From the NCBI GenBank assembly GCA_050084515.1, contig CM114274.1, positions 41,168,001 through 41,232,000 on the forward strand: a stretch of DNA of 64,000 nucleotides, read 5' to 3'. The DNA is from Blasia pusilla. Lineage: Eukaryota; Marchantiophyta; Marchantiopsida; Blasiales. Positions within the stretch are counted from its first letter, which is position 1. Every line of letters begins with the position of its first letter. Position numbers and translations under genes: made by a program. The notes under the pieces are model-generated. The model ran no database searches. It saw nothing but the letters and a program-made list of their open reading frames with translations, and was not told where the DNA came from. This document shows positions 40,201 to 49,800 of the stretch, in pieces.

Positions 40201-42991
40201 ATATCATGAAAATAAGACTTGAAGAAGATATTCAAAATCTTGAGCAACATTTACAAACTATGCAGGCAAGTGATATTCAATGTTTTCCTCTATTTATATA
40301 CATAAATTATACAGCAAAATTTTCCCTAGGAAAAAAAAATGAGCACGATGTTATTTTCTAATTTTAATTCCATAGAGGCTCTTAAATATACAAGAGGACA
40401 TCCATCATGGATAGTTTAGATATCTTCTAGAGGGTTCTCTTTTTAGTTTAACTCTTGGTTTATGTCTTTGAAACCCCTTTGGATCATCTTTGAAACCCCT
40501 TGTTTCATTTTCTATCCCATAGATCAAACCATGCTCTTTAATTAATGTTTATGGTGTTTTCAATATGTAATAAATTAGTGAACTCAATTTCAAGTAGTAC
40601 TCTCATCAATTTGAGACATCTTTCAAATGAAAAGAGAATCACTCAAACATTTTAACTACCCACTTAAGATGCTTGCAAGAAGTGAGGAATAAAATACATA
40701 TTTTTTGGGAACTCGTTATATAAGTTAGAATATTTAAATTTTATGTATTGATCTCTAAATTTTTTATTACTTCTATTTAAAAATATTAAAGATAAAATAA
40801 ATATTCTATCTTTGAAAGAAATATCAAGTGAATATTTTCTTTTGCCATAAATGTGACTATAAAAATAAATTACCTTGAAAAATTCTTATGAAGCTTGGAG
40901 GGTGGGGGCTGGGCTACTTGATTGGGAATAGGCCTTACAAATGTTTCTCTTTTGAATCTTTAACATTGTGTAAACTCATATTTAAAATTTCTTTATAGCT
41001 AATTTTTTGAGAAAACATATTATGAAAATTTACTTTTATGTACGAAAAAATGTATCATAGAGCCATTATCATTGGGCATAAAAGTGACAAGCAACGGTTG
41101 TTACCCTTTTCAAAGAATTAGAAAGATAAGGGCAAGACATGAAGAACTTGTGGATACAACTCTTTTTTTCTTTTCTTTTCCCGTGACAAGTATTTCACCT
41201 AGCCGCTCTTAATCTGAACCCAATTTTTTTATTTTAATAACCTCCATCAATTCTTGGCACATTAATGTTTCTCTACTTTATCGGTGGAAGACTAATTTTG
41301 TTTTCGCAGGCTATGTACCAACTTAATGCAGAGAAACTTGACTACAATTCCCTAGTACTCTCGGAAAGGGAGTATGAGAATTATATCATGACAAATCACC
41401 AAAAGAAAAAGCTCACCAAACAAAGAGATACACTAAGTACAATTAAAGGGAGGCATCGAGAAATGGAGAAACTCTGCACAAGCCAAAATGAAAAACTAGC
41501 CGAAGACCATTTGAGAGTCACTAAACTACTACATGATTTGCAAACTAAGGAGCACAATTTGCAAACAATTCATGCAAACAAAAAGAAGAGTTTTTTTTTT
41601 ATGCACCAACAGACCTTAGCCATTATGGTTAGTAGAATACTCCAGGTACTCTTCATGTCCTATCTATGTTTTTCTGCATTCCATAGGGTTCATTATTTTG
41701 TGTGTAGATTTGAATACTAATATGTTCATATCCCATCGCGCTTATTTGAGAAATGAATTTTGCTCTCTTTGATTATGCCCAATCAAAGGATTATGTGGCG
41801 GTGTAAGCCTATTGGACACTCCGTCGCTAAAGTGCTTACTCCTCTTAGTAATGTCTCAACTTATTTCTAATGTCACTAGACTCATAAAGTCCACATATTA
41901 AACTTTTGGGTTTGTGAGTATGTAAGTTCTCACTTGTAGTTTGAATGTTTCCCATATGGTTTTCTAGTTTTTCTTCCCTTTTGTTTTGGTCGTATTTCAA
42001 TTGACACTTGACAATTGTCATAATAATATAAACATTTGGCACGAGCTTATACTAGTAATTAAAATTAAAGAAAAGATTAAAAAAGAGAGTAATAAAAAAA
42101 ATTAAAAAATTACTGTTGGATGATTTTTTTTTCCCTATTCAAAGGGCATATCCGGCGAGAATTATAAACCTATAACTCTTTGTTTCCCATACCACAATTG
42201 GGATTAGTGGAGGGAAGAAGCCCAGATTTATTTATCCAATCGTAAATATCTTTTTGTGATTCTTAAATTATTGGTTTGTGGCTACCATTCGCGAATCGAT
42301 TTTCATGGATCTCACGATTCTTGGAATCGCGTTCGGTGCGTGCTTTGCAGGCGGACAAGCGAATTCACGAAGAGGAACTGCGATGGCACTGGCGCAGCCC
42401 CAGCAGCACGATATTGCGGAAATTGGGGTCGAAATTGCCTAAAGAAAGCAGAAGGCCAAGGGATTCCGCGTCGTTCAATGATGACAACTCCTTCCAGGAC
42501 TTATTGGACAGCTTCTCCAAAGAGCGATATGAATCCTTCCTGGAGACGTTAGTGAGAGAGGCGGCCTTTCTGATAGATAAGGAGACTATAAGCGCTCTGA
42601 AGAATCTCGACTCCAGACTTCAGTTCCAAGTCTCCAGCGCCACTATCTTAATGGCCCTCGGAGTAGACAATGTCCACGCACTGGAGAGGCTGTTCATCTG
42701 CTTCACCAGCAAAATCGATACTAACGACGCCGTCAACATCCTCAAGTTGAAGGCATATCTTCAAGGAGGAAGCTCCCTGGACATGTTTCCATCCCAAGCT
42801 GTCGACGAGAGTGAGGCAGCTCACGACACCCGACCTAGTAGCAACAGTTCTCGAAACACGTCAAACGTTGAGGCCAACTTTTGGAATGCGTACTGGAAAC
42901 TCTTCACGACGTTCATCAGTCCGAATGTAATACGAGTCTACCAGCATCTAGATTCAGCCCTTCTCAGCTACAACCAGATATTGAAAGACCG
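21249..42991 (+). CDS. DRC1: Dynein regulatory complex protein 1 (seven recognised exons)
   Basis: DRC1 is a coiled-coil scaffold of the nexin-dynein regulatory complex, which links outer doublet microtubules in motile cilia and flagella. The exon model is 21,249-21,363, 23,918-23,997, 34,353-34,442, 36,816-37,045, 40,064-40,265, 41,310-41,645 and 42,351-42,991. All junction phases agree and no stop interrupts the joined frame. Recognisable stretches are REARIAARRARI (N terminus), EEFNIMKIRLEEDIQNLEQH, AMYQLNAEKLDYN, ADKRIHEEELRWHW and the C-terminal REAAFLID ... ILMALGVDN domain, all colinear with animal DRC1 as I remember it. The start ATG at 21,249 follows an in-frame TGA, but an upstream exon is possible. 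The conserved segment expected between exons 2 and 3 was not found, and the extreme C-terminal segment after 42,991 is also missing. In plants the gene is expected only in lineages with swimming sperm. Confidence 0.85.
22880..23335. repeat. GC-rich dispersed element 1 (in DRC1 intron 1)
   Basis: A GC-rich island in AT-rich intron DNA. It shares phrases such as caagcctgcaccaagcct, gcgggcc and gtccgtg with islands at 25,744-26,095 and 37,568-38,470. It ends in atgtgcaacctt (about 23,320-23,331), the reverse complement of the edge aaggttgcaca seen in the other two. It has no coding capacity, so this looks like a short non-autonomous transposon family. Confidence 0.55.
23918..23997 (+). CDS. DRC1: DRC1 exon 2
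   Basis: 80 bases between GTGCAG and GTAATC. It enters in phase 1 from exon 1 and leaves in phase 0, encoding an acidic stretch (TNSEVDKDEGI) and then AFHSNLLK. The assignment rests on splice signals, phase and order, because this part of DRC1 is poorly conserved. Confidence 0.6.
25744..26095. repeat. GC-rich dispersed element 2, inserted in the PHD segment of gypsy copy B
   Basis: It begins ccaggttgcacacaaaaaac and ends near ccgtttccgaaaaacc. Gypsy sequence homologous to about 30-90 of copy A is present on both sides, so the island was inserted after the gypsy element. It shares the cctgcaccaagccggccc and gcgggc phrases with elements 1 and 3. Confidence 0.58.
26300..27060 (-). pseudogene. 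Integrase of gypsy copy B
   Basis: The frame at 26,750-27,061 reads YRWSLDFVRPFPL (first catalytic Asp), FSKWIELVALLDKASKGATY and KILTDQGIEF (second Asp). The part below 26,740 matches 377-700 of copy A but is riddled with stops. Confidence 0.78.
27213..28300 (-). pseudogene. RNase H remnant fused by deletion to gag zinc-knuckle region (gypsy copy B)
   Basis: 27,213-27,452 matches the linker between RNase H and integrase (VGSNDESSDLEVNEE). 27,590-27,830 matches the RNase H part of copy A, including the DHQPL area. From about 27,880 the sequence instead matches the Gag zinc-knuckle area of copy A (5,860-6,150), for example tgtgaccatatcgatggcaa. About 4 kb, including the methyltransferase, is missing. 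Confidence 0.68.
30016..31520 (+). pseudogene. LINE reverse transcriptase (degenerate)
   Basis: Readable blocks are LHPMDMAPPSAVTIDTLQKL (about 30,500), SSRIAAGGLSGMMYEHI, VVLQVDVENIFNSVSW (RT motif with the first catalytic Asp, about 31,050), THQGDPLGGELFALAHY (about 31,240) and PSLVDDTHIFGLGD (about 31,340; equivalent of YADD). These are RT motifs in order. The QGDPLGG and VDDT variants suit a non-LTR element rather than an LTR one. Stops at about 30,452, 30,828 and 30,960 and frameshifts break it. It would reverse-transcribe element RNA at a nicked chromosomal target. Confidence 0.75.
32200..32830 (+). pseudogene. LINE C-terminal zinc motif and probable restriction-like endonuclease
   Basis: It reads CECRWSLDPIGVHLAWC (a Cys-His cluster), HDAMRDIMFSIARESGFHV, then about 60 codons later VRADVVVMDP, and finally RHRFIPLAIEMYGAMG and FDSFLKDCTHH. 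A CCHC-like cluster followed by a D-x(n)-P/DVVVxDP segment C-terminal to the RT resembles LINEs that use a restriction-like (PD-(D/E)xK) endonuclease instead of an APE nuclease. That assignment is an inference. The second copy at 59,400-59,940 shares GDVVVADPTRS and GFIPFAVEVF. Confidence 0.55.
33790..34155 (-). repeat. LTR remnant of gypsy copy B
   Basis: tctacatcggcatatcaagc (33,845), gggaagagccaaaaggttct (about 34,001) and neighbouring blocks match 9,065-9,480 and 60,186-60,590 with many changes. It marks the 5' end of copy B in the element's own direction. Clear intron DNA of DRC1 resumes at about 34,160. Confidence 0.72.
34353..34442 (+). CDS. DRC1: DRC1 exon 3
   Basis: 90 bases, phase 0 to phase 0, between AATGCAG and GTATTT. 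It encodes IQLRKELMTLKNLTNERQSN and ten more residues, a coiled-coil type sequence. It is the first exon after the 10.4-kb transposon-filled intron. Confidence 0.62.
36816..37045 (+). CDS. DRC1: DRC1 exon 4
   Basis: 230 bases between ATCAG and GTAGGT, phase 0 in and phase 2 out. It encodes EQNEILNSKQKVIEVLNASL, then DINQLLSAMHDQTFKLRKFY and LEELNSTELLFLQQRANIL. These align well in order and spacing with the central coiled coil of animal DRC1. Confidence 0.85.
37196..37231. repeat. (AT)18 microsatellite
   Basis: 36 bases of uninterrupted AT dinucleotides in DRC1 intron 4. Such tracts are unstable in length and common in AT-rich introns. Confidence 0.97.
37568..38470. repeat. GC-rich dispersed element 3 (in DRC1 intron 4)
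   Basis: A GC-rich block beginning caaggttgcacacac (about 37,569), with a second internal aaggttgcacagaaacgga at about 38,228. It contains gcgggc and ggcgggctctaggcct phrases shared with elements 1 and 2. It may be two adjacent copies (37,568-38,220 and 38,226-38,470). Open frames on both strands are shadows of base composition. Confidence 0.5.
40064..40265 (+). CDS. DRC1: DRC1 exon 5, with a GC splice donor
   Basis: 202 bases. The AG from exon 4 plus the first base make Ser, giving ILSSNKSKM across the junction, which matches DRC1. The exon ends LEQHLQTMQ, and the next base pair is GC (CAG|GCAAGT at 40,266), a non-canonical but known donor with an otherwise perfect consensus. The joined sequence LQTMQ-AMYQLN matches the family exactly at this point. 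Confidence 0.88.
41310..41645 (+). CDS. DRC1: DRC1 exon 6
   Basis: 336 bases, phase 0 at both ends, between TTCGCAG and GTACTC. It encodes AMYQLNAEKLDYNSLVLSER, then QKKKLTKQRDTLSTIKGRH, the best conserved coiled-coil block of DRC1. It ends in SFFFMHQQTLAIMVSRILQ. The donor choice is supported by the good join to exon 7 (RILQ-ADKRIH). A run of ten T near 41,590 encodes three Phe residues. Confidence 0.87.
42351..42991 (+). CDS. DRC1: DRC1 exon 7 (C-terminal domain)
   Basis: It starts after TTTGCAG with ADKRIHEEELRWHW. It then carries FLETLVREAAFLIDKETI and ATILMALGVDNVHALERL, the conserved DRC1 C-terminal domain, and FWNAYWKLFTTFIS. A strong donor (CG|GTACGT) lies at 42,992. If it is not used, the frame ends at TAA 43,059-43,061, giving a shorter tail than in animals. 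The GC content is higher than in the preceding exons, so this exon stands out from its AT-rich introns. Confidence 0.87.
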
Positions 42992-44380
42992 GTACGTGAA
43001 AATGCATTCTGTTCCGTGCTCCCTGAGTAAGCCTTCTCAGTTTTTCCAACATCAGCACTAATTCTTTTCTCAAACGTCACGAAACAGTTCCCTTCCCGAT
43101 CGACACACGTTCTTCAAAGGGAGAATCTGATCTTCAAGATACTTAAAGAATTTCGTCTCTCTTTTGTTTTACTATTATTTGAAGGAAAGGTTTGGCATTA
43201 ACTGTGAATAGAGGAGATGACATATGAACGATATGGATTTTGGTTGGAGCCAAGGATAGGCGATTTATTAAATATTTCTTGAATTTCGAAGAAGATTAAG
43301 TTCGGATATTGTGTGTGGGGAAGGGAGTGAAAGCTATATGACATATGATGAGTCTAAATTCCCAGAGGGATCAACTCTATAAATTCAACCCTTCATGACT
43401 TTTTAATACTCTTCTCACTTATCATGTTACTCGCCTATAATAATCGCTCTCTACTGTGGAGAAGTATTTTTCTTACTTGGTGCACTCAGAATGGAAGGCC
43501 TCCAACAATTGCCCATTCCAGGACATTTCAGCATCACTGAAATATCATGAAAGAGTGACCACTCAAATGCTCTGCATTTCAAACACCGAAGCATGTTAAA
43601 AGAAATTCAGAAAAACCTCAACATTTGAAATTTCAACACAATTTTCTTGTGGGAACTATGAATTCCATCAATGGAAAAAATCAATGCGTCGAGGTTGAGG
43701 GGTTAGCTTCTCTTGATGTTGTGATTAAGATGATGCATATACCGTGAGCATTCGGGGATTTGATTCCTCACATAGAATAAGCGCTCGCGAACTCTCCACC
43801 AACAGACATTTTTTAATCTCCCATTGACATCACGTGCTGAATTCATTCAACAGGTTATGTACGTCAAAGGACGTAATTCTGTTGAGACAACAAAACCAAA
43901 AACTGCAAACAACAATGGAATACTGTCTCGTCTCGCGAGGACAGGAGGAAAGCGTTTGAATAATCCTCCACGAATGATATTTATGGCGAGCAATAGATAT
44001 CCTCCTGAAAACAACTACAAATTGAGTTTTCGGAAGGAGTATCTTGCGCACTCAGATCGCATCCCCTTCTATTATTCCTGATTTGAATGTGGTCAGTACC
44101 ATTGCGTCGTCCTTATAGTCTGCGGGTCGATCTCCTGCATCAAAGCGTTTGTCTCATAGGAATTAAATACATCCAAATGTCTTCAGATTGGAGCAACAGA
44201 ATAAAATAGATTGACTTTTCTGGTACTTCAAAAGATATTGCGGCATTGCATATCCTTGTCTTGCCGATTGAAAGCCTCCGTATCAAATGAAACGAAAAAA
44301 TATCTCAAAACCGAGTTCCGTTCAGGATCCCACGAAGTCGTTTGTGAATCTATTAGAGGGCTCGCAGTTGCAGTCCATAA

Positions 44381-44650
44381 TCACGAAATTTGTGAAATGG
44401 GCGCTTGCTTTTTTCTTATTTCCAAGCTCTTGAATGCGCCTCGGCCGAAGACGTAAATCTCGGTACCCGGTGGTACGAAAGGCGTTGATTTTCCAAGATT
44501 CTTACGAACAGAGTCTTCGAAGTAGGCAAGGTGCTGCGAGCGGATCACCGTGCAATTGTAGTCTGGATAGCTCGCCCTCGGGTGGTCCACGATTATGGCA
44601 GCAACCGAGTCGCTGTCGATGGTCTGGTGGCGCCAACTGAGGCTGGACAA
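44381..44650 (-). CDS. Unrecognised exon-like ORF
   Basis: The minus-strand frame reads SVAAIIVDHPRASYPDYNC, then YFEDSVRKNLGKSTPFVPPG and TEIYVFGRGAFKSLEIRKK before a TGA. The frame is open upstream to about 44,665. The balanced amino acid content and G/C-rich third positions look like a real terminal exon of a protein gene, but I cannot name the family. No splice acceptor was fixed. It could equally be a gene fragment carried here with the LINE tail nearby. Confidence 0.35.
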   Translation of the reverse strand: MSSLSWRHQTIDSDSVAAIIVDHPRASYPDYNCTVIRSQHLAYFEDSVRKNLGKSTPFVPPGTEIYVFGRGAFKSLEIRKKQAPISQIS

Positions 44651-45818
44651 CTGCAGACGGAGCAGCTCTGCGCACTGCTGCTGCGATCACTTTTTTCGCT
44701 AGTTCCTGGAGAACTGATGACACCAAAAGACCACTCCGGAAAATGAGAGGCAACTAAAATGCGGAAATTTCGACACCACTGAAGGAATGATCTGCGAGGA
44801 GCAATGAGAGTAATGATGCACTCGCATGATAGATCGAGGAAGACTCTTCAAACTACCCAAAGTGTAGTTCGAATGTGGAACCTCCCACTCCTTAAAACAT
44901 ACTTCCATGTCTGATCTATATAGAAAAATGCATACCTGCACCAGATCCCCAGATCCTATCCCCCCTCCCTGCGTGTTTTCGTGGAAGTACCCCAGACCAA
45001 GCATTCTTTACCAACCAACCCATGCACGGGTTGGCCAAGTTTACGTCGGAGACGAACCCACGCGCATGTAGGTGTAAGCAACCAGGTTCACCTAGACGTG
45101 CACTGCTTTGAAATGATTCGCCTTGTGGCTCATTTCTGACAAGGAAAATGAATACAATAAGAACCATTGAAGCTAGGTTTTGGCTGTTTTTAATTAAGAT
45201 TTTTGGTTCCTGTTCTCACCATAGGGTGGACTGGGAAGACGATGTGTGAACCGCTTTCGCTTTCGCTTCCCACTGAGCAGTTTCTCGACACGTTCGACTT
45301 CGCATTTCCATACCATGGGATCAATTACGCTTATGGGCTCTTTTAGACCAGGTGAATCCGGATCAGTCGTACGGTTCAGAGAAGCTTCTTTTGAAATGCT
45401 ATCATTACAACGCCACCAGAGCAATTATTCTCATTGCGCAAAAGACTTCATATGGAGTGCGTATATGTAAGAGCATTCAGAATTCCCTCTAGATGTTTTG
45501 AAGGAAGCGCTGAGAAAGGAGCTTGAGTTGGATCGACCCGCTGAGCTTGAGGAGGTGAGAAGATGTATTCAGATGGAAATTAAGTTTAGAGAAGGACAAA
45601 TTATCCAGTCCTGTTGAGGAGGTCCCAGACGTCGTTGACGATCCATTCTCAAGAGAGAAATGGTCAACAAAATGAGCACGAAACCCACGTCAACATTCAT
45701 GAGCAGTAAACTGACAGTACAATTGATCCACAAAATACACTTTTAGAATCCCTATTTCTTGCTGAGGAAGTTAGAGAGGCGGGGACAGAAATCCCTTGTC
45801 GGAGACCCTCAGGACCGG

Positions 45819-45905
45819 TTTTGGCCCGCGGGTTTTTGGCTCTCTGTGTATCCTGATGGGTTTTCCATCAAGCGTCTTTATTGAAGTTTATCAATATGTA
45901 CGAGT
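45819..45905 (+). repeat. Isolated LINE 3' tail
   Basis: ttttggcccgcgggtttttg and the following ggctctct ... atgggttttccatc ... ttgaagttta match the 3' end of the LINE at 33,003-33,090. Only the tail is present, as expected from a 5'-truncated LINE insertion. Confidence 0.7.
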
Positions 45906-46013
45906 GCTTCACCGAATGACGCCCCTAGTGCGCGTTACTAACTAAGCCAATGAGATTCCATTTCAGGTGCGAGACCAGGAACGCGTCTCCCGCAGTTTTG
46001 CAGTCCAACGCGG

Positions 46014-46023
46014 ATCGAAGATC
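46014..46023. repeat. Left target-site duplication of the MULE
   Basis: atcgaagatc directly before the left inverted repeat. The identical 10 bases follow the right inverted repeat at 58,924-58,933. A length of 8-11 bp is typical for Mutator-like elements. Confidence 0.95.
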
Positions 46024-46076
46024 GAGAGAGTTGCTTAAGAGGCCCCCTACCCACTTACTACCCCTAAAGCGGCCCC
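46024..46076 (+). repeat. MULE left terminal inverted repeat
   Basis: It begins gagagagttgcttaagaggc. The first 35 bases are identical to the inverted right end and the next 18 match except at two positions. The end and the adjacent target duplication define the element edge to the base. Confidence 0.95.
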
Positions 46077-46099
46077 TGTATAGGTAAGTCCCAAGTGTT

Positions 46100-46808
46100 G
46101 TGTTTGGTGTTGTGTAAAGCTAACTGCAAGTTATGGGAGCACACCTTAGTCCACGCCTCATGACGCAGTTGAGAAATGTGGTATACCGAGCCAAATTCAC
46201 CATATGTAAATGCAGAGATCATGTCAGAGTTTTTCCTGGAGCTTATTTGAGAATGGATGGTAGAGAACCGTTTAGAGATCTCTTGGAGATGTCGCCCTCT
46301 CAGTGTTACACCGACACTTCTTCCCCGTGGAATAGAAGGGTATATTCGCCGGTGAAGAGGAGGAACACAAGAAGTGTGTTGCATATGGTCGGCGGCCATT
46401 CCACTCAGACTCTCAAGCCGCCTTTGAACAGTGGAAAGCAAACACATTCAAGAAGGAGCCTAATCTCGAAGGATATAGCTTGGAAGAAGGTAAGGATTAT
46501 TGACTACCACTCGCTCTCTCTCCTCCGTCTACTATCAAGCACTGATGAAGTAGGAGAATGTCTCTAAAGATTTTAGCCGCCAAGGTGGAAATCTCGGCTG
46601 CTATTTTTCACTCAGAGTCATTGAGAAGGAGCCTAATTTGGAAGGATACAACTTGGAAGAAGGTAAGGAGTATCGACTAGCACTCGCTCTCTCCTCCGGC
46701 TACTACCAAGCACTGATGAAGTAGGAGAATGTCTAAGCAAATTTTAGCCGCCAAGGCAAAAATGTCGGCTATTTGCAGTCATTGATTGCTATCTTCGATG
46801 TTTTGCAG
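46100..46808 (+). other. MULE 5' part with a tandemly duplicated exon-like segment
   Basis: An open frame near 46,355-46,500 reads EEHKKCVAYGRRPFHSD and QAAFEQWKANTFKKEPNLEG. The piece encoding KEPNLEGYSLEEGKDY, with the following GGTAAGGA donor-like site, is repeated 173 bases downstream (copies at 46,453 and 46,626; second version NLEEGKEYRLALALSSGYY). It may be the 5' exon(s) of the transposase transcript or a captured gene fragment. A splice acceptor TTTTGCAG at 46,801-46,808 opens the next exon. I do not recognise the protein. Confidence 0.45.
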
Positions 46809-49800
46809 TCCAGAGACAAGCCAAACGGATCCGTTTGAATGAAGTCTTCACAAATTTTGATGACTTCGAGTTCCCATTGGATTGTTGGTGCTCCTTGAAT
46901 TCTAGAGCGAAGAGTTGTGCGCGGACGAAGAAATGGTATCGACTTCGCACTTGTAGATATGGTGCTAACATAAGAGGGAAAGGTCTGCCAGAAGAAATGG
47001 TGCCAAAGTCTTGCTCTGGCAAGGAACCTTTTCAAGAAGATGTTGAGAATCCCGCTGATGAGGAATGGATGAGACACCTGCAATGTCAAGTGGATACCCC
47101 TTTAAGAGACATTACCGGTCCCATAGACGCAAGGTTTAACAAGCAACGGGGCCTACTTGGTAGTCTTGAATTGGATTGGGCAGAAGGAAATAGCCGCCAA
47201 CGTTTACCTTCAACCTGTGGTATAACCGCTGGAGCCCCCTTGGCCGCTACGAACATGTTGTTGGCTGGAGTTTCCACATGGCCTCCTAAAGATACGACAA
47301 ACATAGAGGCCCACTTTACAACGACGACTACAAAGCAGGGTGAACTGAATTTGCCAAATGTGACTATAAGTTCATTGTCCCCTTTGGCTCATAGTTGCTC
47401 AACGGCTATTAGCAATATTGACCAGGCTAGTGGGGAGCTGATGTTAAATGTATGGATGGAGAGGGAAAGCATATCCGACCCCAGAATTTGCAGACAATCG
47501 GCTGGGATGGGACTTGCATGGCGTCCACAACATAGTAAGCGACCTAACCAACCCATTTTCAAAAATACATTCACTGAAGTAGTAGCACCCTTGAACTAGC
47601 CCGTGCAGAGAAGAAGAAAGCGCGGTGAAACATCAAATGATAAAACAACACTTGGGATTGCTCGGAATGGTGTATGTGGAGAGTTTGCGAGGTACATGTG
47701 TGTGCCAAATGACAAAGTGCGTCCCTCTTGTGAATGGAGAGTAAGATGCCAGCGACATAAGAATGGTGGCGGTTACCAGATAACTGTATGCAACCTGAAG
47801 CACACATGCCCGGGACACATTCACATATGGAGAGGTCCTACTCATAAAGCAAAGTGGTTGGCAATGGTTATGGAAGATAGGGTTGAGAATCAACCCAACA
47901 TTCCTGTGGGCAGACTTGTAAATGTCCTAGCCCAAAACTATAAAAGAACAACAACATACTTTCCCGCATGGAGATGCAAGGAAATATGTCGAGATTGGAT
48001 GAATGGCGGCGAACGGGCAAGTTTCCACATGATCCCTGCTTTCATTGAATGTGTGAAGGAAGCTGATCCTCTTGCAACGGCTGCATGGGATGTTTGGGAC
48101 TCACAATCCGCGAGGTTCAAACGATTATTCATTTGTCCTTCACCTATGAAATCCGTTATACCTTTTGTGCAGAAGGTAGTCGGGTTGGATGCATGTCATA
48201 CAAAGAACAGGAAATATCCAGTCCAGATTTTCATAGCATCAATGTTGGATGGAAACTCGAACACAATAATTGTAGCCTATGGTATTTGCCCTCGTGAAAG
48301 CAATGAGGATTGGGAATGGTTTTGTTCATATTTGAAGAAGGCTATTCCTACCCTCAATGATCCAAATATAGTAATCGTGTCAGATAGGCAGAAGGGTCTA
48401 TTACATGCTGTTCATGCAGTTTTCCCATATAATATTCACAGCATGTGTGCCCAACATCTGAGAGCAAATGTGAAGTCACGTTATGGAAAATTGGCGGAGG
48501 AGTTTTTCATCTGCTGCCTTTATGCAAGGACAAGGCAAAAGTAAGTATCCCCAGGCAAAAGCTTGGCTATCCACATACCTTCATATGATTTGTGCAACTT
48601 TGTGGCGACTATTTACAGTAGTTCTCATTCTTAGCATTGAATGTGTAAGTCGTTGGAGCATTCACTTGGCATCTCCATTACCTTTTCTGGCGGTTATTTG
48701 CAGTAGGTTTTCTGTTGGCGCCTAATTTGTGAGTCGGCGGAAGCATCAGTTGGCATATTTTCCTTTAAGCAACGATTATTTTTTACCTTTGTTGGCGGCT
48801 ATTTAGAGTAGGTTCTCTGTTGGCGCTTAATTTTTTAGTCGGCGGAACCATCAGTTGGCATATTTTCCTTTAAGCGAAATTTTTTTTTTACCTTCCTTGG
48901 AGGCTATGTACTGTAGGTTCTCTGTTGGCTCTTAACTTGTAAGTCGGCGGCTATTTTCCCAACATATTAAGCAGTTTCATACGGATGTCCAGGTTTGAAT
49001 TTTGGCTGTCAGAGATGGAGAGGCATCATATTCAGAAGATAAGCGATGCAACAGCTTATATTCGAGAAATCGAACCCAAAAAGTTTGCAAGGTGTGCATT
49101 TCCATTGCCTCGATATGGCAAAGTAACTTCGAATTTGGTGGAGGTTATAAATTCTGTGATCAAGCCTATCAAAGAAAGTCCTCCTTTGGGCATTGCATGT
49201 GGCATGTGGAATTATATGATGAAGACTTATGCTGAGAGGAAGTTAGAAGCGTTCCATCCTGACAAATTCAAGACAAAATTGACGACATATGCCCAACTTC
49301 GATATCAGCAGAATGAGAATACTTGTCAAGCGTTCCAAGTCATCGCCTGTGATGAAGCAAATGCGTTGGTTGTGTCAAGAACCTCAAGGCACGAATTTCA
49401 TGTTCAATTGAGTCCCAAGTGCCAATGCTCTTGCCTTGAATTTCAAGACACACGTTGGCCTTGCACTCATGTTATGGCATGGGATGTGTTCACTGGGATG
49501 GATTCTGAGCAATTGTTTGATCCAACGTGGACAAACAATTTTATCCGTCAAGTTTATACAAGCAGCATACTAGTTGTGAAATGTGATGATCTATTACCAT
49601 CTTGGGAGTGTCGGCCCCCTCCTGCTGCAGTTTGACGTGGACGACATCGTGTTTTGCGCATTCCAAGCAATGGCCCCGCCAGGTCTCAACGTGATGAGCA
49701 GGTTGAGGAGCTTTCTTATCCGATCCACGACTACCCAGCAAGTGGAGAGATATACATCAAAGGAGACCATGAACCCACATTACCGAGAAGAGGACCATAC

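Larger units (their letters stand above)
43062..46013. other. Region between DRC1 and the MULE, no recognised gene
   Basis: Mixed composition with several short open frames. The missing last DRC1 exon would be expected here, but no sequence resembling its usual end was found. Candidate coding pieces are 44,381-44,650 (minus; listed separately) and short plus-strand frames near 45,250-45,340 (EQFLDTFDFAFPYHGINYAY) and 45,490-45,590 (LKEALRKELELDRPAELEEV). Neither plus-strand frame belongs to a family I recognise. Confidence 0.4.

Noticed and set aside
43824-44081. Plus-strand 85-codon ORF as the last DRC1 exon
   Set aside because: It does not resemble the C-terminal coiled segment of DRC1 and does not fit the phase-2 donor at 42,991 convincingly.
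48603-48950. Regular repeats as a CRISPR array
   Set aside because: Units are direct tandem repeats without spacers, in a plant transposon intron.
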